From NCBI GenBank assembly GCA_903891045.1, contig CAITDH010000277.1, positions 1 to 32,434 on the forward strand: DNA of 32,434 nt, read 5' to 3'. Below are positions 23,639 to 31,901 of this stretch, in pieces; within the stretch, counting starts at the first letter, position 1, and each line of letters starts with the position of its first letter. The DNA comes from an uncultured Desulfobulbaceae bacterium (lineage in GTDB: Bacteria; Desulfobacterota; Desulfobulbia; Desulfobulbales; Desulfocapsaceae). A program made the translations under genes and the position numbers. Below the pieces are notes generated by a model. That model made no database searches and was not told the origin of the DNA. It worked only from the letters and a program-made list of their open reading frames with translations.

Positions 23639-24310
23639 ATGATTGTCGCAGAACGTAAGCCGATGGCTGAAATTATAGAAATGGTAAAAGATTGCTCCAG
23701 GGTATTGGTTCTGGCCTGTCGTGGTTGCGTAACCGTCTGTTCAGCCGGCGGCGAGCGCGAGGCTGCAGCCTTGGCCTCCCTGATCCGTTTGGGCATGAAA
23801 AAACAGGGCAAGACCATCCAGGTCATTGAAGGCAGTCTGGTCAGACAGTGCGACAAGGAGTATATCGACGCCATTGACGCCTGGGATGGTCAATACGATG
23901 CCATTGTCTCCACCGCCTGTGGAGTCGGCGTCAATTTTATCGCCAACCTGCGCAAAAAGACCGTAGTCTATCCCGCACTAAACACCACCTTCTTTGGCGG
24001 ATCAACCGAGCAGGGCATCTGGACGGAACAATGCGCCGGTTGCGGTAACTGCGTTCTCCACCTCACTGGCGGACTTTGCCCTGTGGCCCGTTGCGCCAAG
24101 AGTCTGATGAACGGCCCTTGCGGCGGATCAGTGGGTGGCCGATGTGAAATCAACAAGAATACCGAATGTATCTGGCAGTCCATCCATGACCGCTTGGGTA
24201 GTTTTGGCCGCGGGTCGCAAATGGAAGCAATAGCCCCCATCCGTGACTGGTCAACAGCCGGCCATGGCGGCCCTCGAAAGACCGTCCGTGACGACCTGAC
24301 GATTTCATGA
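23639..24310 (+). CDS. metV: MetV: zinc/iron-sulfur partner of methylene-tetrahydrofolate reductase
   Basis: A 223-residue protein of the MTHFR C-terminal (MetV) family, which binds MetF in acetogens and relatives and delivers electrons for reduction of methylene-tetrahydrofolate. The first half has a CxxC-x3-C motif (C27, C30, C34) and C71/C94. The second half has the conserved CAGCGNC (C132, C135, C138), LCPVARC (C147, C152) and NGPCGGS (C161), then C169 and C177. All the family cysteines I expect are present. The start ATG follows GGGAG. It is 18 bp after the MvhD-like gene, so co-transcribed. metF would normally be adjacent and is not found here; a strong terminator follows at 24428. Confidence 0.88.
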   Translation: MIVAERKPMAEIIEMVKDCSRVLVLACRGCVTVCSAGGEREAAALASLIRLGMKKQGKTIQVIEGSLVRQCDKEYIDAIDAWDGQYDAIVSTACGVGVNFIANLRKKTVVYPALNTTFFGGSTEQGIWTEQCAGCGNCVLHLTGGLCPVARCAKSLMNGPCGGSVGGRCEINKNTECIWQSIHDRLGSFGRGSQMEAIAPIRDWSTAGHGGPRKTVRDDLTIS

Positions 24311-24693
24311 GGTTATAAAAATACAGTCGAATACCCTCCTAGCACGAGAACACGTTAAGTAATCAGGTTTTTTCGTTCAAGAAACCAGAAATACAATTCC
24401 ACAAAACACCTCAACAGCTTTCTCTAAAAAAACGTTTCTGCCTACATAGGCAGAAACGTTTTTTTGTTTCCCGTCCTCCCATGCGGCAATCTCTCCACTT
24501 TTGGAAAAACTGATTTTTACAGCCCATAAATAAAATCAGCCTTTACCCCCTTGCAATAATCAAACTCTCATCTTACTTTCTATAAAATTAATAATAAATA
24601 CTATTCCTTATTCGGAATTTCCTTAAAAAGGATATCTGAATCAGATGTATTGAATAACTGCCATAACGGCACGATAAACAAAAGGAGTACATC
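24311..24693. other. Region between metV and the cytochrome gene
   Basis: A 383-bp gap with no gene. It holds the strong terminator at 24428-24467. AT-rich DNA follows from about 24540 to 24690, which should carry the cytochrome promoter, although no clear -35/-10 pair stands out. A small inverted repeat (ATCTGA-A-TCAGAT, 24634-24646) lies about 50 bp before the cytochrome start and could be an operator. Confidence 0.5.
24428..24467. terminator. Strong bidirectional terminator
   Basis: Two 19-bp arms, 24428-24446 and 24449-24467, are perfectly complementary. They consist of an A7/T7 run and the core ACGTTTCTGCC/GGCAGAAACGT; the loop is effectively CCTACATAGG. The T-run on each strand makes it work in both directions. 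It ends the HdrC-MvhD-MetV unit and separates it from the cytochrome gene. Confidence 0.92.
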
Positions 24694-26421
24694 ATGGGCC
24701 GAAGTAGAAAAAAAGACAATCTGTTGAAATACTTTATGCAAATGAAAACACTTGTTGCCCTACCTGTTCTTGGTATCATCTGCCTTTTAACTCTATCCAC
24801 GACTGCAGCCCAAGCCAAGTCTAGCATCCTCCTCTTTCTTCCCGCAATCGTCAATCATTCTCCCGCTCCTCCTGGAATAGGGACCCCGCCAAAAGGAAAT
24901 GGCCAATACACCCTCATTGCCTGGAATGAATTGGGGATGCATTGCATGGATCCCAGCTATGAAGATTTTTCGGTTCTTCCCCCTTACAACACCCTATTAG
25001 CGCAAGTTATTCGCCGTGGCGACGGACCAGCTATTATCACATCCAACATTACCGTCGAATATCGAATACTTGGAAACACCCGTTCTGATAACAAAACGAA
25101 CTTCTGGCAATATGCGCAAAAACTTTTTGGCTTGTCACAACCCCTTACCCCCAATATTGGCCTCAAAGGAAATGGCCTCAGTGGACGTATGACAGCGGCC
25201 GGAGACCATTTCGTTGCAGAGGCAATCCCACTCACCGAATATCTGGACAGCAACCTGAAAACACCTTATCCCTATCAGGTTGCTGAACTTGTGGCCAAGG
25301 ACAGCAACGGCAACATTTTAGCCAGCACCCAGACCGTTGCCCCTGTTTCCACCGAAATGAACTGTGCAGCCTGCCATAATGACAACGGTTCAGCAAATCA
25401 TGGTATTGCCACCGGCGTGGTGAAACAGAATATTCTTACACTCCATGATCAAAAGCACTCTACTACCCTCATGGCTCAACGGCCTGTGCTTTGCGCCAGT
25501 TGTCACAGTTCAAATGCCCTTGGCACTGCCGGCACAGGCATTCCTAGCCTGTCCAGTGCCATCCACGGAAGACATGCAGAAGTAGGCATTGACGATGGGA
25601 CAATGACAGGGACCTGCTATAAATGTCATCCCGGCACTCAGACAAAATGTCTGCGCGGAGCTATGTTTGCAGCAGGGAAAACCTGTTATGACTGTCACGG
25701 CAACCTCGCAGCTGTAGGAAACCCAAACCGCAAACCCTGGCTTGACGAACCTCGTTGTGATAAATGCCACGACGCGGCATACGGTGAAAACAGCGGCACG
25801 TTATATCGCTTTTCTAAGGGACACCAAGGCATCTATTGTCAGGCATGCCATGGAAGTCAGCATGCCGAATATCCTTCAACACAACCAAATGACAACATCC
25901 AGTCAATTCTTCTCCAGGGCCATGCTGGAACCGTTGATACCTGTACGGTCTGCCATATAACACAACCTTCTTTCGGTGGTCCCCATCAAGATACCATGCA
26001 CCCGATTGGCAATTCTTGGGTTAGCGGCCATCAAAGCGCCGACAAAAGTAACTGCGCCCAGTGCCATGGCACAACAAGCGCTGGTACCCCATACAGTGCG
26101 ATAAAAGTTGCAGAAACCATCAATGCGGGAGTGTATGGGATTAAAAACTGGGCGGCTGGTTATCAGGTAAGTTGCTATAGCTGTCACAATGGCCCCAATC
26201 CCATTTCTGGCATGCACCCGATTGGCCAGAGTTGGGTTAGTGGCCATCAAGGCGCTGACAAAAGTACCTGTGCCCATTGTCATGGCACAACAAGCGCTGG
26301 CACGCCATTAAGCGCAGTAAAAGTTGCAAAAACCATCAATGCAGGTGATTATGGAATTAAAAACTGGGATGCGGGCTATCAAGTCAGTTGCTGGAGCTGT
26401 CACAGTGGCCCTAATCCTTGA
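24694..26421 (+). CDS. Eleven-haem c-type cytochrome with tandem C-terminal repeats
   Basis: A 575-residue exported cytochrome. A basic N-terminus and a hydrophobic segment (about 18-41, ending AAQA) act as the signal. The N-terminal domain, about 70-215, has no haem and carries AWNELGMHCMDPSYEDFSVL, a motif recurrent in large cytochromes of anaerobes. Eleven CxxCH motifs run from C224 to H570: CAACH, CASCH, CYKCH, CYDCH, CDKCH, CQACH, CTVCH, CAQCH, CYSCH, CAHCH, CWSCH. The last two repeats are a recent tandem duplication. No outer-membrane lipobox is seen. AAGGAG lies seven bases before the ATG. Likely role is periplasmic or extracellular electron transfer; partner proteins are not encoded next to it. 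Confidence 0.9.
   Translation: MGRSRKKDNLLKYFMQMKTLVALPVLGIICLLTLSTTAAQAKSSILLFLPAIVNHSPAPPGIGTPPKGNGQYTLIAWNELGMHCMDPSYEDFSVLPPYNTLLAQVIRRGDGPAIITSNITVEYRILGNTRSDNKTNFWQYAQKLFGLSQPLTPNIGLKGNGLSGRMTAAGDHFVAEAIPLTEYLDSNLKTPYPYQVAELVAKDSNGNILASTQTVAPVSTEMNCAACHNDNGSANHGIATGVVKQNILTLHDQKHSTTLMAQRPVLCASCHSSNALGTAGTGIPSLSSAIHGRHAEVGIDDGTMTGTCYKCHPGTQTKCLRGAMFAAGKTCYDCHGNLAAVGNPNRKPWLDEPRCDKCHDAAYGENSGTLYRFSKGHQGIYCQACHGSQHAEYPSTQPNDNIQSILLQGHAGTVDTCTVCHITQPSFGGPHQDTMHPIGNSWVSGHQSADKSNCAQCHGTTSAGTPYSAIKVAETINAGVYGIKNWAAGYQVSCYSCHNGPNPISGMHPIGQSWVSGHQGADKSTCAHCHGTTSAGTPLSAVKVAKTINAGDYGIKNWDAGYQVSCWSCHSGPNP
25996..26418 (+). repeat. 216-bp tandem duplication in the cytochrome gene
   Basis: Unit 1 is 25996-26211 and unit 2 begins at 26212 and ends with the gene at 26418. 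Both start MHPIG.SWVSGHQ.ADKS.C and end YQVSC.SCH.GPNP, each with two haem sites. Identity remains high also at DNA level, including many silent positions, so the duplication is recent. The gene stops just before the last residues of the second unit. Confidence 0.95.
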
Positions 26422-26459
26422 TTAAGTGATCTTGAGGTTTACCCCAAAAAAATCCCCGC

Positions 26460-26499
26460 ATATTATGAGAGAGACACAACTGTGCCTCTCTCATAATAT
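26460..26499 (+). terminator. Terminator hairpin after the cytochrome gene
   Basis: ATATTATGAGAGAG at 26460-26473 pairs perfectly with CTCTCTCATAATAT at 26486-26499. Inside, CACA and TGTG extend the stem, leaving a very small loop. It lies 39 bp after the cytochrome stop. The T-run is short, so it may act also as an mRNA-stabilising hairpin. Confidence 0.75.
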
Positions 26500-26512
26500 T
26501 TAGCACAGACAA

Positions 26513-26715
26513 AAGGATAAGAGGGGTAGTCGGTTAGCTCCACTTTCTTGCGAAAACTGCGTTGCCAGGCAACATTTCAACAAATATGAAATAAGTGTTA
26601 TTCCCATATATTACTGACATCACTGACATTTTTCTCACATTCAGTTTCTTCTCATGAGAAGCTTATAGAGGGATTCCGTTTCAGGTGGAGCTAACCGACT
26701 ACCCCCCAAGGATAA
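26513..26715. mobile_element. MITE with 23-bp terminal inverted repeats and 8-bp target duplication
   Basis: The element spans 26521-26707 (187 bp). Its ends are inverted repeats of 23 bp with one mismatch; 21 bp are perfect (26523-26543 against 26685-26705, with core TAGTCGGTTAGCTCCAC). Both sides are flanked by the direct repeat AAGGATAA, at 26513-26520 and 26708-26715, the expected 8-bp target duplication. The inside is AT-rich and has no ORF, so a transposase must act in trans. An 8-bp duplication is typical of IS1595- or IS66-type elements, but the family is not proven here. It lies in the gap between cytochrome and manC genes. Confidence 0.8.
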
Positions 26716-26835
26716 TATCCCCCCGTTACAACTTCTCTTAATTCCAGTCTATTTCTCTTTCAGACCTGACAATTGATGTAAAGATGTAACTAAGGATTGG
26801 ACAGGATGGCGGCGGAACACACAGATTGACAAATC

Positions 26836-28272
26836 TTAACTGGCTTCCGTCACCTGTTCTCCGGCAGCTCCCCGGCCATAATCATCATCAAAACGGACGA
26901 TATCGTCTTCCCCCAGATAGCTGCCATTCTGCACCTCTATGAGTTCCAGGGCAATCACCCCTGGATTTTCCAACCTATGCTGGACACCGGCCGGGATATA
27001 GGTAGACTGGTTCTCATGCAGCAGAAAGACATCCTCACCATTGGTAATTCGGGCAGTTCCAGTGACAATTACCCAGTGTTCATGCCGATGATGATGCATC
27101 TGCATGGAAAGTTTTTCCCCTGGATAGACCGTTATCCGCTTGATCTGATACCGTGGCTGCTGTTCAAGGACCGTATAACTCCCCCATGGACGAAAAACCG
27201 TCCGGTGAAACCGGAATTCATCACGATGTTTTTTCTTCAGGCGGGTCACAATCTTTTTCACATCCTGGGACCGTGACAAAGGCGCCACCAGAACCGCATC
27301 CGCAGTCTCAATCACCAGCGTGTCTTCAAGGCCAACGGTTGCCACCAGCTTGCTCTCTGAACGTACCAGACAATTTTTAGTATCTTCAAGGATCACATCA
27401 CCGGTACTGACGTTCCCCTGCCCATCCTTGGTGGATATCTTCCACAAGGCCTTCCAGGAACCGATATCACTCCAGCCAAGATTTGCTGCCACCACCGCTA
27501 CCTTATCGGTTTTTTCCATCAAGGCATAATCAATGGAGTCACTAGGAGACAAGGCCATGGCCTTGCTGTCTAAGCGATAAAATTTTCCATCCCGCAAACC
27601 ATGGCGAACAGATTCGGTCATGGCCAAGAGCATCTCTGGGGCATGAATCTCCATCTCGGAACGGAAGGTCTTGATGGAAAAGGCAAACATCCCACTGTTC
27701 CAGAAGTAATTTCCACTCTCGACATAGGCCATGGCCGTGGCCAGATCAGGTTTTTCCTTAAACGAGAGGACAGAGCTACCTTCACCCCGTTCTATATACC
27801 CATAGCCAGTTTCCGGACTCTGTGGCTCAATGCCGAAGGTAACAATGGCCCCTCCAGCCGCCAGCTCCACCGCCTTCTGCACCGCCTCGATAAATGCTTC
27901 CTGACGCAGGATCAGATGATCGGCTGGCAGCACCAGCAGGATGGTATCGTCATCACTTGTCAGAGCGCAGAACTCCACGGCCGCACACACCGCCGGCGCA
28001 GTATTGCGGCCAAGGGGTTCAAGGAGGATAGAATAACTGGCGACAACGGCCAGGGCATCAATCTGACTGCGGGTAATAAAACGATGTTCCTCGCCGACTA
28101 CCACCACCGGGGCAAGAACATCCTCAAGCTGACAGACCCGCAGCACCGTGGTCTGGAGCAGGGAATTCTCATCAATCAACGGCAAAAGCTGTTTGGGATA
28201 CAGCTCCCGAGACAGAGGCCACAACCTGGACCCAGTGCCACCGGCCAGGATTACGGGCTGGATTTCATACAT
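26836..28272 (-). CDS. manC: Mannose-1-phosphate guanylyltransferase / mannose-6-phosphate isomerase
   Basis: A 478-residue bifunctional cytoplasmic enzyme of the ManC/AlgA type that makes GDP-mannose and interconverts fructose-6-P and mannose-6-P. The nucleotidyltransferase part (about 1-350) has GGTGSRLWP at 11-19 followed by SRELYPKQLL. The C-terminal cupin (about 365-470) has RPWGSY, MQMHHHRHEHW, YIPAGVQHRLEN and LELIEVQ.G.YLGEDDIVR, the type II isomerase pattern. I start at the ATG at 28272 with AAGGAG eight bases upstream; the frame's first ATG, 14 codons earlier, has no such site and overlaps creD. It forms a sugar-nucleotide group with the phosphomannomutase gene upstream on the same strand, separated by creD. 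Confidence 0.96.
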   Translation of the reverse strand: MYEIQPVILAGGTGSRLWPLSRELYPKQLLPLIDENSLLQTTVLRVCQLEDVLAPVVVVGEEHRFITRSQIDALAVVASYSILLEPLGRNTAPAVCAAVEFCALTSDDDTILLVLPADHLILRQEAFIEAVQKAVELAAGGAIVTFGIEPQSPETGYGYIERGEGSSVLSFKEKPDLATAMAYVESGNYFWNSGMFAFSIKTFRSEMEIHAPEMLLAMTESVRHGLRDGKFYRLDSKAMALSPSDSIDYALMEKTDKVAVVAANLGWSDIGSWKALWKISTKDGQGNVSTGDVILEDTKNCLVRSESKLVATVGLEDTLVIETADAVLVAPLSRSQDVKKIVTRLKKKHRDEFRFHRTVFRPWGSYTVLEQQPRYQIKRITVYPGEKLSMQMHHHRHEHWVIVTGTARITNGEDVFLLHENQSTYIPAGVQHRLENPGVIALELIEVQNGSYLGEDDIVRFDDDYGRGAAGEQVTEAS

Positions 28273-28293
28273 GTTGTTTCTCCTTGGGAAAGC

Positions 28294-28307
28294 CTGATAA
28301 TTATCAG
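28294..28307. repeat. 14-bp palindrome at the creD stop
   Basis: CTGATAATTATCAG is a perfect 14-bp palindrome that overlaps the creD stop codon and precedes the manC start by 22 bp. It could act as a small hairpin or a binding site for a dimeric regulator. No T-run follows. Confidence 0.35.
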
Positions 28308-29650
28308 ACTTCAACCTTGTCTTGTTCTGTTTCTATCGCATACCAATCAATCTTTCTCGTTATATACATAACCGCAGTCAGGACAATAAAGAGCCCCATA
28401 CTGCCCATGATCAAAGCATAATCTTCTAATTGAAGCACAACAAACAAGTATGCATACAAAATTGTCAGCACGCCCGAAATAGTAAAAGAAAACCGCAAAT
28501 TCTTGAGTATTCCCATAGAGTAACAAGTAATAACAAATGTAACCGCCAGAGCAGAGAGTATGTATGCAAAATTAAAATTTATATACTCAGATAGGGAAAG
28601 CAATAAAGTATAAAACAGCAGAATAGCCATACCGATCAAAAGATATTGTATGGGATGAACTCTGCGTTTATTGATTATTTCTGAAAAGAAAAAAGCAGCA
28701 AATGTAAAAACAATAAACATAACAGCATACTTGGAAAGTCTTGTTGTTTTTTGATAAATATCTGCTGTCAAAATTAATTTCAACCCAAATGCCGATTCCA
28801 TCACCTTGTATTGACTGCCTTCCCAAAATTGAGGATAATTTCTATTCAAATGCAAGACTTTCCATTCTGCCGAAAAGCCATCCTTTGTCACCTCCCTTGA
28901 TACGGGTAAAAAGGCTCCATTAAAACTTGGAGAAGGCCAACTTGATTGAATTTTAACAATATTAGTCTCGGCAACAGGAATAAAACTGATTTGCTGACTG
29001 CCATTGAGGTTCAAAGAAAAGGAAAAAGAATTCACCCCATCCGAAGATAAGGGTTGTATCAAAGCTCCAACTCCAGAAGAAGCTATGTCTGCTGTTTTCA
29101 GCCCCGGATTACAATCATAGCTGGACTGATTGAATTTAACGACTATTCTCTCCTGAATTCCGCGCATATCCGTAATTCCAATTGAAAAAAAGGTCTTATC
29201 CCAAAGGATGTTTTCCTGATTGATATTTAATTGATCCAGAGGTGGAAGCTTAAAATTGCCATCAAAGGTAAGTACCATATTGTACAACACTGCCTCATAG
29301 AGACTTCTATATCGAACCTCCGGCTTTATCCTTCCTGAAATATTTAATGTTTCCGGAAGGATATATAGATAATTTACATTAAATTTTTCTTTGTCTTTAT
29401 CATCTTTATAGAAATGTTTATACGGTATGGTAATAAATGGCCCCGTAATTGTTTGACTTGCCCCCCATTTCTCGCTGAGTTCACCGACCACCGAATTTCT
29501 CCTCAACTCCCTTTCATTGATTAGAGAACTTATCATCATTGTTGGTATCAAAAGTGCCAACACCAGAATGCCAATTGACACTATTTTTAACGTTGCGGAA
29601 TTCTTGACATAAGCAGATGCTTTTTTTATGGGATCTTGTGAAATGATCAT
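28304..29650 (-). CDS. creD: CreD-family inner-membrane protein
   Basis: A 448-residue inner-membrane protein of the CreD family. The N-terminal anchor is at about 21-43 (LKIVSIGILVLALLIPTMMIS). A large periplasmic domain follows to about 300, then about five helices to the C-terminus. Family motifs are the early GELSEKWGASQTITGPFITIPYK and ...NFAYILSALAVTFVITCYSMG near the end. In gamma-proteobacteria CreD is induced by the CreBC system and relates to envelope integrity and colicin E2 tolerance; no creBC is nearby. GAGGGGAAA precedes the ATG. It is visibly more AT-rich than manC and the phosphomannomutase gene on either side, which suggests it was inserted later. Confidence 0.88.
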   Translation of the reverse strand: MIISQDPIKKASAYVKNSATLKIVSIGILVLALLIPTMMISSLINERELRRNSVVGELSEKWGASQTITGPFITIPYKHFYKDDKDKEKFNVNYLYILPETLNISGRIKPEVRYRSLYEAVLYNMVLTFDGNFKLPPLDQLNINQENILWDKTFFSIGITDMRGIQERIVVKFNQSSYDCNPGLKTADIASSGVGALIQPLSSDGVNSFSFSLNLNGSQQISFIPVAETNIVKIQSSWPSPSFNGAFLPVSREVTKDGFSAEWKVLHLNRNYPQFWEGSQYKVMESAFGLKLILTADIYQKTTRLSKYAVMFIVFTFAAFFFSEIINKRRVHPIQYLLIGMAILLFYTLLLSLSEYINFNFAYILSALAVTFVITCYSMGILKNLRFSFTISGVLTILYAYLFVVLQLEDYALIMGSMGLFIVLTAVMYITRKIDWYAIETEQDKVEV

Positions 29651-29695
29651 TTTCCCCTCTCTGGGAATAAATTTTACTCATGCATAGATTTGTAA

Positions 29696-31069
29696 TTAAC
29701 TCTTATCCCTGATAAGGGCCAACAGCTCCCTGGTTTTTTCGGCCAGCAGTGCTGGATCATTGCGGCTCTCCACATTGAGGCGGAGCAGCGGTTCGGTATT
29801 GGACTTGCGGATATTAAACCGAAAGTCGGGAAAAGTCACACTCAGACCGTCGGTTTCATCCTCTTCCCCCTGCGCAAATCGGGCCTTGACCCGGGCAATG
29901 GCCGCATCCGGGTCATCGACCACGCTGTTGATCTCGCCGGAGACCGGATAGGCCGCCATCCGGTCTTCCACCAAACTAGTGAGAGTTACATTCTTTCTGG
30001 AGAGGAGCGAGCAGATCAGCAGCCAGGGAACCATCCCCGAGTCGCAGTAGCCGAAATCCCGAAAATAATGATGGGCGGACATCTCACCGCCGTAGATCGC
30101 ATCCTCCTGGCGCATCCGCTCCTTGATGAAGGCGTGGCCGGTCCGGGTCATCACCGGGATCCCACCTGCACCCTGTACCTGTTCCTGGGTATTCCAGATC
30201 AGACGCGGATCATGAAGGATCTTACCATTCGGTTCCTGGGCCAGGAGCTCCTGGGCCAGCAGGCCGACGATATAATAGCCCTCAATGAAATTGCCCTGCG
30301 CATCCCAGAAAAAACAGCGGTCAAAATCACCATCCCAGGCAATACCCAGATCGGCCCCGTGCTCACGCACCAGCCGGGCAGTCTCTTCTCGTTTTTCCGG
30401 CAGCAAGGGATTGGGGACGCCATGGGGAAAGGTGCCGTCCGGCTCATGAAAGGCCTTGATAAAGGTAAAGGGCAGATGCGGCTCCAGCAGATCAATCACC
30501 GCCCCGGCGCAGCCATTACCGCTGTTGACCACCAGCTTCAGGGGTTTCAGCGTGGCCAGATCTACATAGCCAAGGAGGTGCTGGATATAGCTGGCCTTGC
30601 CGGCAACGCTGCTCCGTTTTCCTTTAATCGCTGACAACGCCGCCAACCTGTCGCTGACAATCATCTCCGCCATTGCCTTCAGTCCCGATTTTCCGGTCAC
30701 GGGCCGCGACCCAACCGTCACCAGCTTCATGCCGTTATAATCCGCCGGATTGTGACTGGCGGTGACCACAATTCCACCATCCACCCCATCCGACTCCAGA
30801 CTGAAGGCTGCGTGATAAATCTCCTCCGTGCCGCACAGGCCCAGATCCAGGATATCGACCCCTGAGTCGAGCAACCCTGAGATCAGGGCCTTGGTCAGTG
30901 ATGCACTGCTCAGACGGATATCACGCCCGACCACCACCTTTCGCGGCGCAAAGACGGCGGCAAAGGCCCGCCCTATGTCTCTTGCCAATTGCGGGTTAAG
31001 CTCGTCCGGTACCCGGCCCCGGATGTCATAGGCCTTGAAACAGGCCGGGATGGTTAGAGTGGTTTTCAT
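29696..31069 (-). CDS. manB: Phosphomannomutase / phosphoglucomutase
   Basis: A 457-residue alpha-D-phosphohexomutase that converts mannose-6-P to mannose-1-P (and possibly glucose-6-P). The phosphoserine loop is TASHNP with S105, the metal loop DGDFDR with D245, D247 and D249, the sugar loop GEMSAHHYF, and the phosphate-binding loop RKSNTEPLLRLNVES. All four domains are complete. AGGAG lies before the ATG at about nine bases. Together with ManC it supplies GDP-mannose for surface polysaccharide or glycosylation. The gene lies 26 bp after the UPF0280 gene on the same strand and 45 bp before creD. Assignment between PMM and PGM is not possible from sequence alone. Confidence 0.95.
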   Translation of the reverse strand: MKTTLTIPACFKAYDIRGRVPDELNPQLARDIGRAFAAVFAPRKVVVGRDIRLSSASLTKALISGLLDSGVDILDLGLCGTEEIYHAAFSLESDGVDGGIVVTASHNPADYNGMKLVTVGSRPVTGKSGLKAMAEMIVSDRLAALSAIKGKRSSVAGKASYIQHLLGYVDLATLKPLKLVVNSGNGCAGAVIDLLEPHLPFTFIKAFHEPDGTFPHGVPNPLLPEKREETARLVREHGADLGIAWDGDFDRCFFWDAQGNFIEGYYIVGLLAQELLAQEPNGKILHDPRLIWNTQEQVQGAGGIPVMTRTGHAFIKERMRQEDAIYGGEMSAHHYFRDFGYCDSGMVPWLLICSLLSRKNVTLTSLVEDRMAAYPVSGEINSVVDDPDAAIARVKARFAQGEEDETDGLSVTFPDFRFNIRKSNTEPLLRLNVESRNDPALLAEKTRELLALIRDKS

Positions 31070-31095
31070 CGGTTTGTTCTCCTGCTACTGAATTG

Positions 31096-31869
31096 CTAGG
31101 CCAGACGCACCAGCTCGACCGCGCCCATCGCCCCCATCACCTCACCACAGATCACCACGGCCCCTTCGATGCCCTCGATCTCCCTGGCCTTGGCCAGCGC
31201 CCGCTCAACACCTGCCTTGGCACTGAGCGTTGTGCCCACCTCATTGCCAATACAGGTTGCCATAGCATCGGCCAGGGCTGTTGATCTGGCCACCACGGTC
31301 ACCGCATCGGCCTTACCAAAACTAAGCGAATGGCCCACTGTGCCTGATGAGGTACAGACCCCAACCGGCATCTGCGAAGGGAGCAGACGCAGACCAACCT
31401 TATAACTCAGTGGGGACTGCCCGGCAAAGATGGCCACCGAACACTCCTGGAGCCGCTGCACATAAATATCCCCACCATTTTCGACAATAATCTCTTCAAC
31501 CCCCTCGGCTGCCAGCGCCTTGCCTACAAACTCGGCAATGGCGCCTGCCACTGCGGCCATGGGGCCAACCCCTGCCTGCTGAGCAGCGGCAAGCATCTCT
31601 CGTACCAGGGGCGGCGCCAGAAAATCCATGGCCATGGGATCAAGCGTTGCTAAAAACAGCGGATGCTTTACAATATAATTTTCAAGCTGCAGACGATACT
31701 GAAGGACAAGCTCGGTTGCCCGCTCTTTCACATCCCTTGTAGCAAGGATATGGAGATCAGTCTCCTGAATCAACACCTGGGTTGCCACCAGTCCTGTCTG
31801 ATCCGGAAACTGGCGATAACTCCGGATGCGGTATGATTCCGGTTTTTTAAGGCGTCTTCCTGCTTTCAT
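31096..31869 (-). CDS. UPF0280 family protein (ApbE-like fold)
   Basis: A 257-residue soluble protein of the UPF0280 family, which is common in methanogens and sulfate reducers and has an ApbE-like fold; the reaction is unknown. Family blocks are GVGPMAAVAGAIAEFVG, VENGGDIYV, VGVCTSSGTVGHSLSFGKADAVTVVA and ADAMATCIGN. The ATG at 31869 has AGGA seven bases upstream; an in-frame ATG at 31875 is possible but too close to that site. It is the first gene of the run with the phosphomannomutase and is divergent from the glycosyltransferase-like gene, with only about 32 bp between. ApbE moves FMN to proteins, but I do not infer that here. Confidence 0.85.
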   Translation of the reverse strand: MKAGRRLKKPESYRIRSYRQFPDQTGLVATQVLIQETDLHILATRDVKERATELVLQYRLQLENYIVKHPLFLATLDPMAMDFLAPPLVREMLAAAQQAGVGPMAAVAGAIAEFVGKALAAEGVEEIIVENGGDIYVQRLQECSVAIFAGQSPLSYKVGLRLLPSQMPVGVCTSSGTVGHSLSFGKADAVTVVARSTALADAMATCIGNEVGTTLSAKAGVERALAKAREIEGIEGAVVICGEVMGAMGAVELVRLA

Positions 31870-31901
31870 ATCCATTTCCTGACTGCTATATTCCCGACCA
31901 T

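Larger units (their letters stand above)
26422..26835. other. Intergenic region between cytochrome and manC
   Basis: A 414-bp gap between convergent genes. It holds the cytochrome terminator and the MITE, both listed separately. The remaining 120 bp (26716-26835), next to the manC stop, shows no gene and no clear terminator for manC. Confidence 0.6.

Noticed and set aside
26460-26499. Part of the MITE
   Set aside because: This hairpin lies outside the 8-bp target duplication and is best read as the cytochrome terminator.
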